A DNA stretch of 48,471 nucleotides from Mangrovihabitans endophyticus (GTDB taxonomy: Bacteria; Actinomycetota; Actinomycetes; Mycobacteriales; Micromonosporaceae), in NCBI RefSeq assembly GCF_014646155.1, contig NZ_BMMX01000042.1:1-48471 (forward strand), written 5' to 3'. Under the pieces are notes generated by a model, which did no database searches, had not been told where the DNA came from, and saw nothing but the letters and a program-made list of their open reading frames with translations. The number at the start of each line of letters is the position of its first letter. Position 1 is the first letter of the stretch. A program made the position numbers and the translations under genes. This document shows, piece after piece, positions 7,826 to 16,349 of this stretch.

Positions 7826-7960
7826 TTAACCCTCTCGCCTGGCGGGCAGAAGCTGCAGACGGTTGAGATCCGCGGGCTTGACCAGGCATTCGCCGGTCTC
7901 GATGCGACTGATCTTGCATCGCGACGCGGCGATGATGGCAGCGGCTCGGCGAGGGCTTTG
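7826..7960 (-). pseudogene. XRE-type helix-turn-helix regulator remnant
   Basis: A minus-strand frame ending at TAA 7826-7828 encodes AAASRCKISRIETGE-like sequence followed by VKPADLNRLQLL. That is the recognition helix and following segment of XRE regulators (usual form SQSKISRIETGR...VxPxDV). There is no start codon, no first helix and no C-terminal effector domain, so only about 45 residues survive. It lies just upstream of the aldo/keto reductase. Confidence 0.5.
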
Positions 7961-8012
7961 ATCCGCCGATGTGGATTTTGCCCGGCCTGCCTACCATCGG
8001 CTGCATCGAGGG

Positions 8013-8801
8013 ATGAGCCTGGGGGCCGTGGTGCGACGATCCGATCTGCTGCTCGCCTGTCTGCTCATCCCGGCGATGGCCGCGCTGGTGGCCGCCCTGA
8101 TGCCGGTCAACGACGGGCTCTACCACTTCGCGGTCTACGACGACCCGCAGACACCCGACGAACTGCGCGAGAGGTGGGCCACCACCTGGAGCTACCGATA
8201 CACCTCGGGCGTCCTCTGTGGACATTTTGTGTCCCTGACGGCCGGGCTGGCGCTGGGATGTCGCCGGCGCTGGCATGCGCTGCCCGCGGCGGCGGGACTC
8301 GCGCTGGCGCTCGCCCTGGTCGCGGTCGCGGTGGCGATCCCGGCCGCCCGGCTGGCGGCGCCGGACCCACCCCCGCCGCCGGTTCGCCTGCTGGTGGTCG
8401 AGGCTGTCGCGTACCCGCTGTGGGCCGCCGTGGGGGTCGGCATCGGAACGCTGCTCGCCGTCGCCCGGAGGACGACCCGCCTGGCGCTCGGCGCGGCGAT
8501 CATCGTCGCGACACCGCTGTGGTGGATTTTCGCGTACGCCGGGCTGGCACAGCACGGCGTGCCGAAAATCCCCGAGTGGATGCTGTGGCCGTTCCCGTCG
8601 CTGGCCGCCGGCGCGGCGCTCTCGCCGAGCGGGCTGGTGACGGGAGACGCCTCCCGCCCGCCCGACCTGGGCGGAGCCTGGGGGTACTGGGCGGCGGTCG
8701 CGCTGTGCGGAAGCCTTCTGACGTACGCCCTGCTCATGTACCAGATCACCCGCCGCGCGCAACGCCGCCGCGGCAGCCCGGCGGAACTCCCGGACGAGTA
8801 G
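8013..8801 (+). CDS. Six-segment integral membrane protein
   Basis: The 262-residue product has about six hydrophobic segments: LLLACLLIPAMAALVAAL, a second near GVLCGHFVSLTAGLALG, AAGLALALALVAVAVAIPA, VAYPLWAAVGVGIGTLLAV, ALGAAIIVATPLWWIFAYAG and AVALCGSLLTYALLMYQI. Basic loops (RRR at the C-terminus) suggest both ends are cytoplasmic. The topology resembles ABC-2 permease subunits, but no ATPase gene is adjacent, so the function is unassigned. The ATG at 8013 is the best start; the frame stays open to 7971. Confidence 0.65.
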   Translation: MSLGAVVRRSDLLLACLLIPAMAALVAALMPVNDGLYHFAVYDDPQTPDELRERWATTWSYRYTSGVLCGHFVSLTAGLALGCRRRWHALPAAAGLALALALVAVAVAIPAARLAAPDPPPPPVRLLVVEAVAYPLWAAVGVGIGTLLAVARRTTRLALGAAIIVATPLWWIFAYAGLAQHGVPKIPEWMLWPFPSLAAGAALSPSGLVTGDASRPPDLGGAWGYWAAVALCGSLLTYALLMYQITRRAQRRRGSPAELPDE

Positions 8802-8891
8802 GCGCGGGAGCGAGTACTAGAACCATCGTCGTATAGGCGGGACGGACCCCGCTTTCCTACCGTCAGTGCCGAGACGACAAAGGGAGGAAAG

Positions 8892-9317
8892 ATGATCGGT
8901 TCGTTCCCTCGGCTGGCGACGGTCGCCGCGGCCGTGACACTCGGCGCGGCCGGCGCCGTGGTCGTTGCCACGCCGGCCGCGGCAAGCCTGTGCCACGGGT
9001 CCAGTTGCACCGGCAGGTGGCCGGAGGCCACCGGTTGTGATGAGGACGCCGTCACCGCCAAGTCGGCCTGGACCCCGGCACGGCGCATCGAGCTGCGGTA
9101 CAGCCGCACCTGCCGGGCGGTGTGGGCCAGGACGACAAACGGGCGACCGGGCGACCGGATCCGCGTGGTCAACACGCAGTCGATCGCGCAGTCCAAGGTT
9201 CTTGCGGCCGGACAGACCTATGCCTGGACAAAGATGGTCAACGACGCCAACATCTTCGCAAGGGCCTGCCTGACGCAAAACCCGTCCGGGCTTCGGGGTT
9301 GCACCGACTGGTACTGA
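8892..9317 (+). CDS. Secreted DUF2690 protein
   Basis: The 141-residue protein begins with a Sec signal peptide (MIGSFPRLATVAAAVTLGAA, likely cleavage after AAAS or ATPAAA). The mature part shows the DUF2690 pattern: CHGSSCTGRWPEATGCDEDA, then a beta-rich segment with IELRYSRTCRAVWAR and a final WTKMVNDANIFARACL. Four to six Cys residues could form disulfides outside the cell. A GGGAGGAAAG ribosome site precedes the ATG. Function unknown; expressed alone, with a hairpin behind it. Confidence 0.85.
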   Translation: MIGSFPRLATVAAAVTLGAAGAVVVATPAAASLCHGSSCTGRWPEATGCDEDAVTAKSAWTPARRIELRYSRTCRAVWARTTNGRPGDRIRVVNTQSIAQSKVLAAGQTYAWTKMVNDANIFARACLTQNPSGLRGCTDWY

Positions 9318-9334
9318 CGACGGGCCGGTTCTGA

Positions 9335-9361
9335 GGCGGGTGCCCGGTGGCGGTGCCCGCC
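9335..9361. terminator. Candidate bidirectional terminator
   Basis: GGCGGG (9335-9340) and CCCGCC (9356-9361) can pair around a G/C-rich loop between the convergent DUF2690 and chemoreceptor genes. No U-run is present. Confidence 0.45.
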
Positions 9362-9407
9362 TTCCTGCGCGTCCGGTCGGGCACGGGATCCGGTGTTGGT
9401 ACGCCGG

Positions 9408-10991
9408 TCAGTAGCGGAACTGGCCGAGCAGGCCCGCGATTTCGGCGGCCGCCGAGCTCACCCGTTCGGCGGACTGCCGGGTGGTGTTCGCCCCGGCAGC
9501 GGTCGACTCGGCCGACGTGCTGATGTGTGAGACGGTGCCGCTGATCTCGCCGGCCGCGGTGGACACGTCGCCCACGTTGCGGGCCAGTTCGCTCGTGGTC
9601 GCCGACTGTTCCTCGACGGCCGCCGCGATGGTCCGCTGCCCGTCATCGATCTGGGTGATCACCGATGTGATGGTGGCGATCGCCCCGGCCGTACGCGCGG
9701 TCATCTCCTGCATGGCGGAAATCTTCGCGGTGATGTCACTCGTCGCCTTCGCCGTCTCCTGCGCCAGGTCCTTCACCTCACCCGCGACCACGGCGAAACC
9801 CTTGCCGGCGTCACCCGCGCGGGCCGCCTCGATTGTCGCGTTGAGGGCCAGCAGGTTGGTCTGCTCGGCGATCGTGGTGATCAGCTTGACGATCGCACCG
9901 ACCTCGTCGGCGGCCGCGTTGAGCGTGTCCACCGACGAGGCGGTCTCCGTGGCGCTGTCGTTGGCCTGGGCGGTGGTGACGGCGGCTTCGGTGGTCTGCC
10001 GGGCGATCTCCCGGATGGAGGCGGACAACTGCTCGGTGGCCGCCGTCATGTCCGACACCGCCGCGGAGACTTGCTGGGCTGTGCTGCCCGCGCTGCGGGC
10101 CCGCCCGGAAGTCTGCTCGGCGCTGGCGTCGAGTTCGCCGGAGAGGCGGCGCAGGTCGCCGCTGGCGGAGGTCAGCTCTTCTGCGCTGGACGCGGTGGCC
10201 GTCACCGTGGCTCGCAGGGCAGACACCGCCTCGTTGAGCGCCTCGGCCATGTCGCTGAACTCGTCGGCGGAGTGCGTGTCCGCCGAGACGGTGAGGTCGC
10301 GGGCCGCCACCTTCCGTAGCGCGGCCAGCATGTGTTGCAGCGGCCGACGGATGGCGCGGGCCGTGACGACTGCCGAGAGCAGTCCCATGAGCAGTGCGGC
10401 CGCCGTGCCTGCCGCGATGAACCCGATGGCCCGGTCGGCCTCTGCGGCACCCCGGTCGGCGGCGGCGCCGACCTCGGCAAGCATCGCGTCATCGATCGCG
10501 CCGAGGGTTTCCTCTAGCTGGCCGAAGCGGTCCAGGAAGGCGCCGAGTTGCGACTCCGCGACGTCGCGGTCGGTGGCGCTCACGATCGAGCGGGCCGCTT
10601 CGACATAGGCGGCGACCTGGGGTCGCGCCTCGACGTAGGCGTTGGCGAGTGAGGCCGGCGCCCCGGCGGCGGCCTCGGTCAGCTTGTCGACCATGACCTG
10701 GCCGTGCTCCTCGACTGCGGACACCTCCAGCTTTTCGCGCTGGGCGTCCGAGGTGGCGTAGAGCGAGGCCATCACGTCCGCCCGCAGGGCGTCGTGCATC
10801 ATGTCGGCGTTCCACTGGCTGCTCATCGCCGCGCTGGTCCGATCCATCTCACGCTCGGCCTCGGCCTGCCGGGTCGTCCCGGAGTATCCGGCGACGGCGA
10901 CCAATGCCACCGCCGCGACACAGGCCCCGGCCATCATCATCAGCCGGGCACCGATGGTGATCCGAAATTTGGGTGCTCGCTCAGTTCCCAC
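9408..10991 (-). CDS. Methyl-accepting chemotaxis protein
   Basis: The product is a membrane chemoreceptor of about 527 residues. It has a first membrane segment (MMMAGACVAAVALVAVAGY), a four-helix periplasmic sensor of roughly 150 residues, a second segment (AIGFIAAGTAAALLMGLL), a HAMP linker (ARAIRRPLQHMLAAL) and the signalling tip EQTNLLALNATIEAARAGDA, with the GFAVVAGEVKDLA region. No che genes occur in the window, so its array partners are elsewhere. The frame is open to an ATG at 11123, but the extra 44 residues are low-complexity and cover the foldable DNA at 11029-11090, so the GTG at 10991 is preferred. Neither start has a strong ribosome site. Confidence 0.85.
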   Translation of the reverse strand: MGTERAPKFRITIGARLMMMAGACVAAVALVAVAGYSGTTRQAEAEREMDRTSAAMSSQWNADMMHDALRADVMASLYATSDAQREKLEVSAVEEHGQVMVDKLTEAAAGAPASLANAYVEARPQVAAYVEAARSIVSATDRDVAESQLGAFLDRFGQLEETLGAIDDAMLAEVGAAADRGAAEADRAIGFIAAGTAAALLMGLLSAVVTARAIRRPLQHMLAALRKVAARDLTVSADTHSADEFSDMAEALNEAVSALRATVTATASSAEELTSASGDLRRLSGELDASAEQTSGRARSAGSTAQQVSAAVSDMTAATEQLSASIREIARQTTEAAVTTAQANDSATETASSVDTLNAAADEVGAIVKLITTIAEQTNLLALNATIEAARAGDAGKGFAVVAGEVKDLAQETAKATSDITAKISAMQEMTARTAGAIATITSVITQIDDGQRTIAAAVEEQSATTSELARNVGDVSTAAGEISGTVSHISTSAESTAAGANTTRQSAERVSSAAAEIAGLLGQFRY

Positions 10992-11028
10992 ACCAGTGGG
11001 ATCGGCACGCTCCCCGGGACGGCTTAGG

Positions 11029-11090
11029 CGTGTTTCGCAATCCCGGTCGAACCGGGGCGGCTCCAGGCCGCCCAAGCCCGGCGAAACACG
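11029..11090. other. Foldable element with three-way-junction potential
   Basis: CGTGTTTCGC (11029-11038) and GCGAAACACG (11081-11090) are perfect 10-bp inverted repeats. Between them lie two further hairpins: CCCGGT-CGA-ACCGGG (11042-11056) and GCGGC/GCCGC (11057-11061 with 67-71; extendable to GGGCGGC/GCCGCCC at 11055-11073). The element lies between the divergent chemoreceptor and hybrid kinase genes. It could be a 5'-UTR structure of either gene, an attenuator, or a short mobile repeat. It does not show the conserved core of known c-di-GMP riboswitches. Confidence 0.5.
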
Positions 11091-11209
11091 ACCCAGGCCG
11101 CTCTCGCCGGTCCACGACGACATTCACCAGCTACGATGGCCGCGGTGATACGGCTGGCCATGTCACAAGCGAGAAGGCCACGCCCGGTGATCTGGTCACG
11201 GGTGGCGCG

Positions 11210-13069
11210 GTGACGTGGGCGGGCAACGCCGTCTTGCGCGCGCTGACGACTGGCCGGCGCCGCACGGCACGTCGCTGGTACGCGTGGGATGCGGTGCTGG
11301 CCGGCGCCCTGGTGATCCTGGCCCTTCCGCGGGTCTGGGTCACCTATCCCGGCGCCGAAACCGTGCATTGGTCCGGCTCCTGGGCGGCGATCATCCTCGT
11401 GCTGCTGCAGACCTCGCCGATCGCCATGCGCCGGCTGTTTCCGTTGCCCGTCCTGGTCGTGACCGGCGCCGCGGTGCTCGCCTACCAGCTCGTGCCCGAT
11501 CAACCAGAGCCCGACTATCTGTCCGTCTGCGTCGCCAGTTACACCGTGGCCGCCGAGGTACGCCCGGGGCTGAGCCGATGGTTTCTCGGCGCGACGGTGG
11601 TGCTCGTGCCCGCCGCCCTCGCCCAGGATCTGACCTCCCTGGGCATCTTCCGGGCCGTCGCGCTCCTCGCCCTGGTGTGGGCGCTGGGGCTGGACCGCCG
11701 ACGCAGCATCCGCGACCGGGCCGAAGCCGCCGACCAGATGGCCCGGCAGGCGGCCCGGGAACAGGCGCTGCGGTCGGCCCGCCGCTCCCTGGCCCAGCGG
11801 GAGGGCCTGGCCCGCGTCCTGCACGACGGCTTGGCCCGGTCGCTGACCGCGATGTCGGTGCACGGTGAGGCGCTCAAGGTCGCCACGGGACGGGCCGCGC
11901 GGCAGCAGCTCGACAACATGTTGCGCGCGGGGCGGGAGGCGCTGACCGTACTGCAGGCCACGGTGACCGCGTTCGACCAGGGCGTGCCGTCCGCGGCTCC
12001 GCTGAGCTGGCCCGAGCTCATCGCCGGATTTCGCGATCATGGACTGGCGATCGACGTCGCCCCGCCGTTGCTCCACGTCCCCCTCGATGACCAGCATGGT
12101 CGCTGCCTCTATCGCGTCGTCCACGAAGCGCTCACCAACGCGTTGCGGTACGCCGGACCGGGCACCGCGGTGCGGATCGATGTCGAACTCACCGGCGAAG
12201 CCACGCGTGTCACCGTCGACAACACCGCCGGCGACGCGACCGAGCACCGGCGCAGCGGCGGCGGCTTCGGGCTGCCCAGCATCGAACGTGACGTCGCGGC
12301 GATCGGCGGCGAGCTGGAGTTCGGGGCGACCGGCGACGGCTGGCGAGTCTCGGTGCGGCTGCCCGCGACGGCTCCGGACCGGACCCAGCCTCCCCGGCTG
12401 CGGCCCGTGCCGGTCGTCATCGTGGACGACGAGAGCATGGTCCGGGAGGGCATCCGGCTGCTGCTGCAGGTGCATCCGGACATCGAGGTGGTGGCCGACT
12501 TCGCGGACGGAGCCGGGCTGCTGAAGTTCCTCTCCACCGATCGTGCGCCGCAGGAGACGGTGGTCCTCCTCGACCTGGTCATGCCGGGCCAGTCCGGGGA
12601 GGAAGTCCTCGCCCGTTTGCGGGCGGAACGCTTCGCCACCCGCGTACGGGTGCTGATCCTGACCGCGTGGGAGGACGAGGACGCGGTACGCCGGGCACTG
12701 ACCGGCGGCGCGTACGGCTACCTGCCGAAGGCCAGCACCGCGGCGCAGTTGGCGACCGCCGTACGGGCGGTGGCGGACGGCCTGGTGGCGCTGGTGCCGG
12801 GCGTGCGCAGCGGGCCGGGCACCGCGGACCGGCGCCCGCTGGGGCGGCTGACGGCGCGGGAAGAGGATGTTCTCCGGCTGCTGGGGACGGGCAGCTCCAA
12901 TCGGGAGATCGCGCGGCGGCTCGGGCTGTCCGAGCGCACCGTCAAAATCCATGTCTCCGCGGTGTTCGGCAAGCTCGGTGTGCGGAGCCGCACCCAGGCG
13001 GCGTTGCTGGCCGAGTCCTATTTGGCGGATGCGCGACCGGGCGGAGGGCCGTCGTCCGCGGACGCGTAG
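11210..13069 (+). CDS. Hybrid histidine kinase-LuxR response regulator in one chain
   Basis: One 619-residue chain joins both halves of a NarL-type two-component system. After about five membrane segments comes a HisKA_3 dimerisation helix with His205 in RVLHDGLARSL. Then comes an ATPase domain with the N-box HEALTNALRYA and the G-box GGGFGLPSIERD. Without a stop it continues into a receiver (VVIVDDES; Asp455 in VVLLDLVMPG) and a LuxR helix-turn-helix (LTAREEDVLRLLGTG through SERTVKIHVSAVFGKLG). The usual DxGxG G1 box is degenerate (DNTAGD). A membrane-attached transcription factor would result unless the chain is cleaved. The GTG at 11210 has a GGGTGG site and directly precedes the first membrane segment; the frame is open further upstream to 10973. 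Confidence 0.85.
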   Translation: MTWAGNAVLRALTTGRRRTARRWYAWDAVLAGALVILALPRVWVTYPGAETVHWSGSWAAIILVLLQTSPIAMRRLFPLPVLVVTGAAVLAYQLVPDQPEPDYLSVCVASYTVAAEVRPGLSRWFLGATVVLVPAALAQDLTSLGIFRAVALLALVWALGLDRRRSIRDRAEAADQMARQAAREQALRSARRSLAQREGLARVLHDGLARSLTAMSVHGEALKVATGRAARQQLDNMLRAGREALTVLQATVTAFDQGVPSAAPLSWPELIAGFRDHGLAIDVAPPLLHVPLDDQHGRCLYRVVHEALTNALRYAGPGTAVRIDVELTGEATRVTVDNTAGDATEHRRSGGGFGLPSIERDVAAIGGELEFGATGDGWRVSVRLPATAPDRTQPPRLRPVPVVIVDDESMVREGIRLLLQVHPDIEVVADFADGAGLLKFLSTDRAPQETVVLLDLVMPGQSGEEVLARLRAERFATRVRVLILTAWEDEDAVRRALTGGAYGYLPKASTAAQLATAVRAVADGLVALVPGVRSGPGTADRRPLGRLTAREEDVLRLLGTGSSNREIARRLGLSERTVKIHVSAVFGKLGVRSRTQAALLAESYLADARPGGGPSSADA

Positions 13070-13198
13070 CGCCGTGGAACGCCGCGGCGCTCCCTCAGAT
13101 GTCGGTCAGCGGATCCGCAGACCTTCCTCAAGCCTGGCCGGGGCGCGCACGCCGACGATGGGTGCACCGTGCCAAGCCGTACCCGGGAAGGAAACATC

Positions 13199-14239
13199 GT
13201 GACCGCCCAGCACACCCTGTCGCGTGTGGAGCTCGACGTCCGTCGCGCGACCGTGGCCGACGCGGACGGCATCATCGCCCTGTTCGACCGCGTGTACGGC
13301 GGGGAGTACCGGTCCGCCGAGTGCACCGACCCGCTGCTGGTCCGCCGGGAGCTCACCGGCCGCGACTGCATCTGGATGCTGGTCACCGATCGGGACCGGG
13401 TCGTCGGTTCGATCGCGGCCCGGCGCACACCCGGCTCCGGCCGGTACGAGATGTGCCGGGCGGCCGTGGATTCGGCCCACCGGGGGCGCTCGGAGATCGT
13501 GGCCGCCTTCGACGCGGTGCTGCGGGAGACGCTGCGGCAGCCGGACTGCGAGCTGATGTTCGCCGACGTACGGTCGGAGCGCGCCCGCCGCAAGTTCGGT
13601 CCCGGCGCCGTGCCGGTGGCCTGGACCAGTGCCGATCATGGGATGCACCGGATGCACGGCCGGCGCGAGGAGCACCTGTTCGGGATGGCATTTCCTCCAC
13701 AGCGGACGGTGATCCGGCTCGTCCCGCCGCGATCGGTGGTCCTTCCCGGCAGCCCGGTGGCCGCGGAGATCGCACGGTTGCGGTCGGCCGTCATCGTCGG
13801 CGACTATCCGGCGCGGATCTGCGCGGGTGGCGTCGGCGAGCACCGCTACGAGTCCAGCAACGGCCGCGTCTCGTACTCGATGATCGCACCCAGCAGGGCG
13901 GCCGTCGTCCGGGACATGCAGGCGGACACACCGGCCGACGCCCGGCGGCTGCTCTGGGAACTGCTGGATGGCGCGGCGTCGGCGGAGATCGACCATCTGA
14001 CGATGTTCGCGCTCGCCGACAAGCTGCCGCTGATCGAGGAACTGTGCCGGCCCGGCGTGGCGGAGGACCCGGCGCGGCGGTTCCGGTTGTGCGGGTACCG
14101 GCCGGGGTGGCATCCGGCCGGCGGCGCGCGGTTCGACTGCGTGACCCTGGTGGCGCGGACGGACGAGCAGGTCCCGGACCGGTGGGGCCTGCAGGAGCGG
14201 ATCGGCGACGTCTACCGCAGCTTCCGGCTCTGGGTCTGA
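13199..14239 (+). CDS. GNAT-fold acetyltransferase-like protein
   Basis: The 346-residue protein starts with a GNAT-like module: VRRATVADADGIIALFDRVY, the strand WMLVTDRDRVVGSIAARR and the segment AAVDSAHRGRSEIVAAF, which takes the place of the acetyl-CoA loop RGxGxA. The loop here is RGRSEI and so is not canonical. The C-terminal part (AEIDHLTMFALADKLPLIEELC, a second alpha/beta unit, then YRPGWHPAG) may be another degenerate GNAT repeat. The GTG at 13199 has an excellent GAAGGA ribosome site. Substrate unknown; it stands alone between two regulatory loci. Confidence 0.6.
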   Translation: MTAQHTLSRVELDVRRATVADADGIIALFDRVYGGEYRSAECTDPLLVRRELTGRDCIWMLVTDRDRVVGSIAARRTPGSGRYEMCRAAVDSAHRGRSEIVAAFDAVLRETLRQPDCELMFADVRSERARRKFGPGAVPVAWTSADHGMHRMHGRREEHLFGMAFPPQRTVIRLVPPRSVVLPGSPVAAEIARLRSAVIVGDYPARICAGGVGEHRYESSNGRVSYSMIAPSRAAVVRDMQADTPADARRLLWELLDGAASAEIDHLTMFALADKLPLIEELCRPGVAEDPARRFRLCGYRPGWHPAGGARFDCVTLVARTDEQVPDRWGLQERIGDVYRSFRLWV

Positions 14240-14324
14240 CACCGCGACGACACCCGGGGCGGGGATGGTCGTACCCGGGGAGCATTGCGCCGGCCGGTGA
14301 GCATTCGCCGGCTGCCGGGCGGGG

Positions 14325-15575
14325 CTAGGGCGCGCAACTGAGCACGCCGGCGCGCTGCTTCGCGGCCAGCACATGGCGGGCCGCCTCGTCCACTCGCGTC
14401 GCGAACTCGTCCGAGGTCTTCGCCTCGGTGACCAGCGCCGTCGCCATGGGTTCCGCGTCGCTCCCGCGGATGCTCAACGCCAGGTCTCCCCCGGCGGAGA
14501 CGAAGCGCACCGCGCGCTCGCCCGGCGGCATGGTTGCCGCGGCGTCCGCCGCGCCCAAATCGTCGGACATCACCAGTCCGTCGAAGCCCAGCCGGTCGCG
14601 CAGCAGCCCGGTGACGATCGGCCGGGAGTAGGCGGCGATGTTCTCGTCGTCGAGCTTCGGGTATCGCGCAGAGGAGACCATCACGGCGGCCGATCCGGCC
14701 TCGATGCCCGCGCGGAACGGCTCCAGGTACGGGTCGTCGGCGGTGGTCTTCGAGTCGACCGCCCGCGTGGAGGTGTCCGTGTTGGCGCGCACCCGCCCCA
14801 GCCCGGGGAAGTGTTTGAGCACGGTCAGCACGCCTTCGTCCTGGGAGGCGGCCACCACGGTGCGGATGTCGGCGGCCACCTCCTGCGGGTCGGAACCGTA
14901 CTGCCGGTGGAAGTCGCCGATCGGCGGATTGCCCTCACCGAGGGCCGCGGGCACGGTGTCGGCGACCGGCGCGAGGTTCATGGTGACCCCGATGCCGTCG
15001 AGACGGCCCGCGCTGTCGCCGACGGTGTCGCGCAGTTTCGCCGCACTGCCGTCGCCCAGCCGTTGCGCGGACGGGAGCAGCGGAAAGTCCTTGCCCTTGA
15101 GCGTCTGCACGCTGCCGCCCTCCTGGTCGAGGGACACCAGCAGCGGGACATCGGCGGACTTCTGCAGGCCCGCGATGTCCGCCCGCAGCGACGCGGCCCG
15201 GCGCGTGCTGCGGCCGGCCAGGAAGACGCCGCCCAGGTGCTGTGCCGCGATGCTCTCCCGCAGGTCGCCGGGCTCGTCGACCGGCGTGCCGATCATCAGC
15301 AGTTGGCCCGCACGTTCGGCGAGGGAGAGGCCGGACAGGGTCGCCGCCACGCAGCCGGCGTCGCCCGGCGTCCCGGACGCCGAGGAGGGCGCCGGCGCCG
15401 ACCGGGACGCGGGCGCTTCGGCGGGTGCCGAGGATGCCGACGAATCGTGCGGGGAGGCCGTCGGGGTGCTCCGATCCGGCAGGACGGCGTGCAACACGAG
15501 AGCCGCCAACACGATCACGATCGCCGCCAGCGGCCACCACAGCCGGCGCGTCGGCCGCCACCTCGCATTCGTCAT
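14325..15575 (-). CDS. Secreted/membrane-anchored GH3 family glycosidase (NagZ-like)
   Basis: The 416-residue protein has an N-terminal membrane anchor or signal (WWPLAAIVIVLAALVLHAVL), a Ser/Ala/Pro-rich linker to about residue 70, then a single GH3 barrel. Visible motifs are QLLMIG, LLVSLDQEGGSV, GVTMNLAPVADT, LKHFPGLG and the nucleophile segment GLVMSDDLGAA. NagZ/LpqI enzymes hydrolyse beta-N-acetylglucosamine linkages in peptidoglycan fragments. Here the KHFPGHG...DSH loop with the acid/base His is replaced by KHFPGLGRVRANTD, so the mechanism or specificity may differ. The ATG lies 7 nt after the TetR gene, so the two form an operon. Confidence 0.82.
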   Translation of the reverse strand: MTNARWRPTRRLWWPLAAIVIVLAALVLHAVLPDRSTPTASPHDSSASSAPAEAPASRSAPAPSSASGTPGDAGCVAATLSGLSLAERAGQLLMIGTPVDEPGDLRESIAAQHLGGVFLAGRSTRRAASLRADIAGLQKSADVPLLVSLDQEGGSVQTLKGKDFPLLPSAQRLGDGSAAKLRDTVGDSAGRLDGIGVTMNLAPVADTVPAALGEGNPPIGDFHRQYGSDPQEVAADIRTVVAASQDEGVLTVLKHFPGLGRVRANTDTSTRAVDSKTTADDPYLEPFRAGIEAGSAAVMVSSARYPKLDDENIAAYSRPIVTGLLRDRLGFDGLVMSDDLGAADAAATMPPGERAVRFVSAGGDLALSIRGSDAEPMATALVTEAKTSDEFATRVDEAARHVLAAKQRAGVLSCAP

Positions 15576-15581
15576 GGGCGA

Positions 15582-16169
15582 TCACGCTAGCCCGTGCGGC
15601 CCGCCGTCGCGCAACCCGGCCATCACCGCGGGCGCCATCATCGTCTGGCAAAGTCGGGCGATCTCGTCCGGGCCGTACGGGAAATCGTTCGTCACCCACC
15701 AGATGAGAAGCGCGAGCAGCGCCCCGGCATGGTATTCGGCCATCACGTCCACCGGCATCCGGGCGCCGGCGTCGCTCAGGTGCTCGCGCAGCAGGTCGGC
15801 GACCTGACGGTGCAGGAAGGCCAGCGCCGGGTTGGCCTGCGGCCGCCGACAGATCGCCCGGTAGACCTCCCGGTGCCGGTGCGCGTGGCCGAACACCACA
15901 CCGATCGGGCGGACCGGATCGGCCGGCGGCAGGCCCGGCTGCATGGCGGCGAGTTCGGTGCGCAGTTCCTCGGCCAGGTCGTCGAAGCAGGACGCGAACA
16001 GGGCGTCCTTGTCGCGGAAGTGCGCATAGAAGGTGGTTCTGCCGACGTCCGCCCGGTCCAGCACCTCCTGCACAGTGGTCCGCTCGTAGCCCCGCTCGAT
16101 CACCAGGGACACCAACGCCTGCTGCAACGCCCTGCGAGTGCGGCGCACCCGGCGATCCGTGCCGGCCAC
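15582..16169 (-). CDS. TetR family transcriptional regulator
   Basis: The 195-residue regulator has the TetR N-terminal domain: TRRALQQALVSLVIERGYE, then TTVQEVLDRADVGRTTFYAH and FRDKDALFASCFDDL. An all-helical ligand domain follows, with an RPIGVVFGHAHRHREVY helix typical of the TetR_C33/AcrR-like group. GTG start with a GGGAGGAG ribosome site. It heads the GH3 gene and faces a methyltransferase gene across 180 bp containing the palindrome at 16288-16300, so it probably represses itself and perhaps both neighbours. The ligand is unknown. Confidence 0.88.
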   Translation of the reverse strand: MAGTDRRVRRTRRALQQALVSLVIERGYERTTVQEVLDRADVGRTTFYAHFRDKDALFASCFDDLAEELRTELAAMQPGLPPADPVRPIGVVFGHAHRHREVYRAICRRPQANPALAFLHRQVADLLREHLSDAGARMPVDVMAEYHAGALLALLIWWVTNDFPYGPDEIARLCQTMMAPAVMAGLRDGGPHGLA

Positions 16170-16287
16170 GGTGGGTCTCCTCCCTCAAGGGTCGGCTGGT
16201 TCCGGACAATCACGCGCTGGTGTGCGGAACCGAACGCGGCGGCGAATCCGGCCGTTGCGGCAGGTTCGACGGCGGCCGACGATGACA

Positions 16288-16300
16288 GAACACCGTGTTC
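16288..16300. promoter_or_regulatory. Candidate TetR operator
   Basis: GAACACCGTGTTC is a perfect 6-bp dyad around one base, 50 nt upstream of the methyltransferase ATG, in the divergent region shared with the TetR gene. A second perfect dyad, GGTTCCG (16198-16204) with CGGAACC (16225-16231), lies close to the TetR start. The assignment to the TetR protein is by position. Confidence 0.45.
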
Positions 16301-16349
16301 GGCAAGGAACAGGCTATTCGGCTCCGGTGGTGGCCGGAAGGGGATCCTC

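Noticed and set aside
11029..11090. c-di-GMP riboswitch ahead of the chemoreceptor
   Set aside because: The conserved core sequence and tetraloop receptor of known classes are not seen; only generic stems are present.
15594..16349. Long in-frame extension ahead of the methyltransferase
   Set aside because: It crosses the TetR gene antisense; the methyltransferase has its own ribosome site and ATG at 16350.
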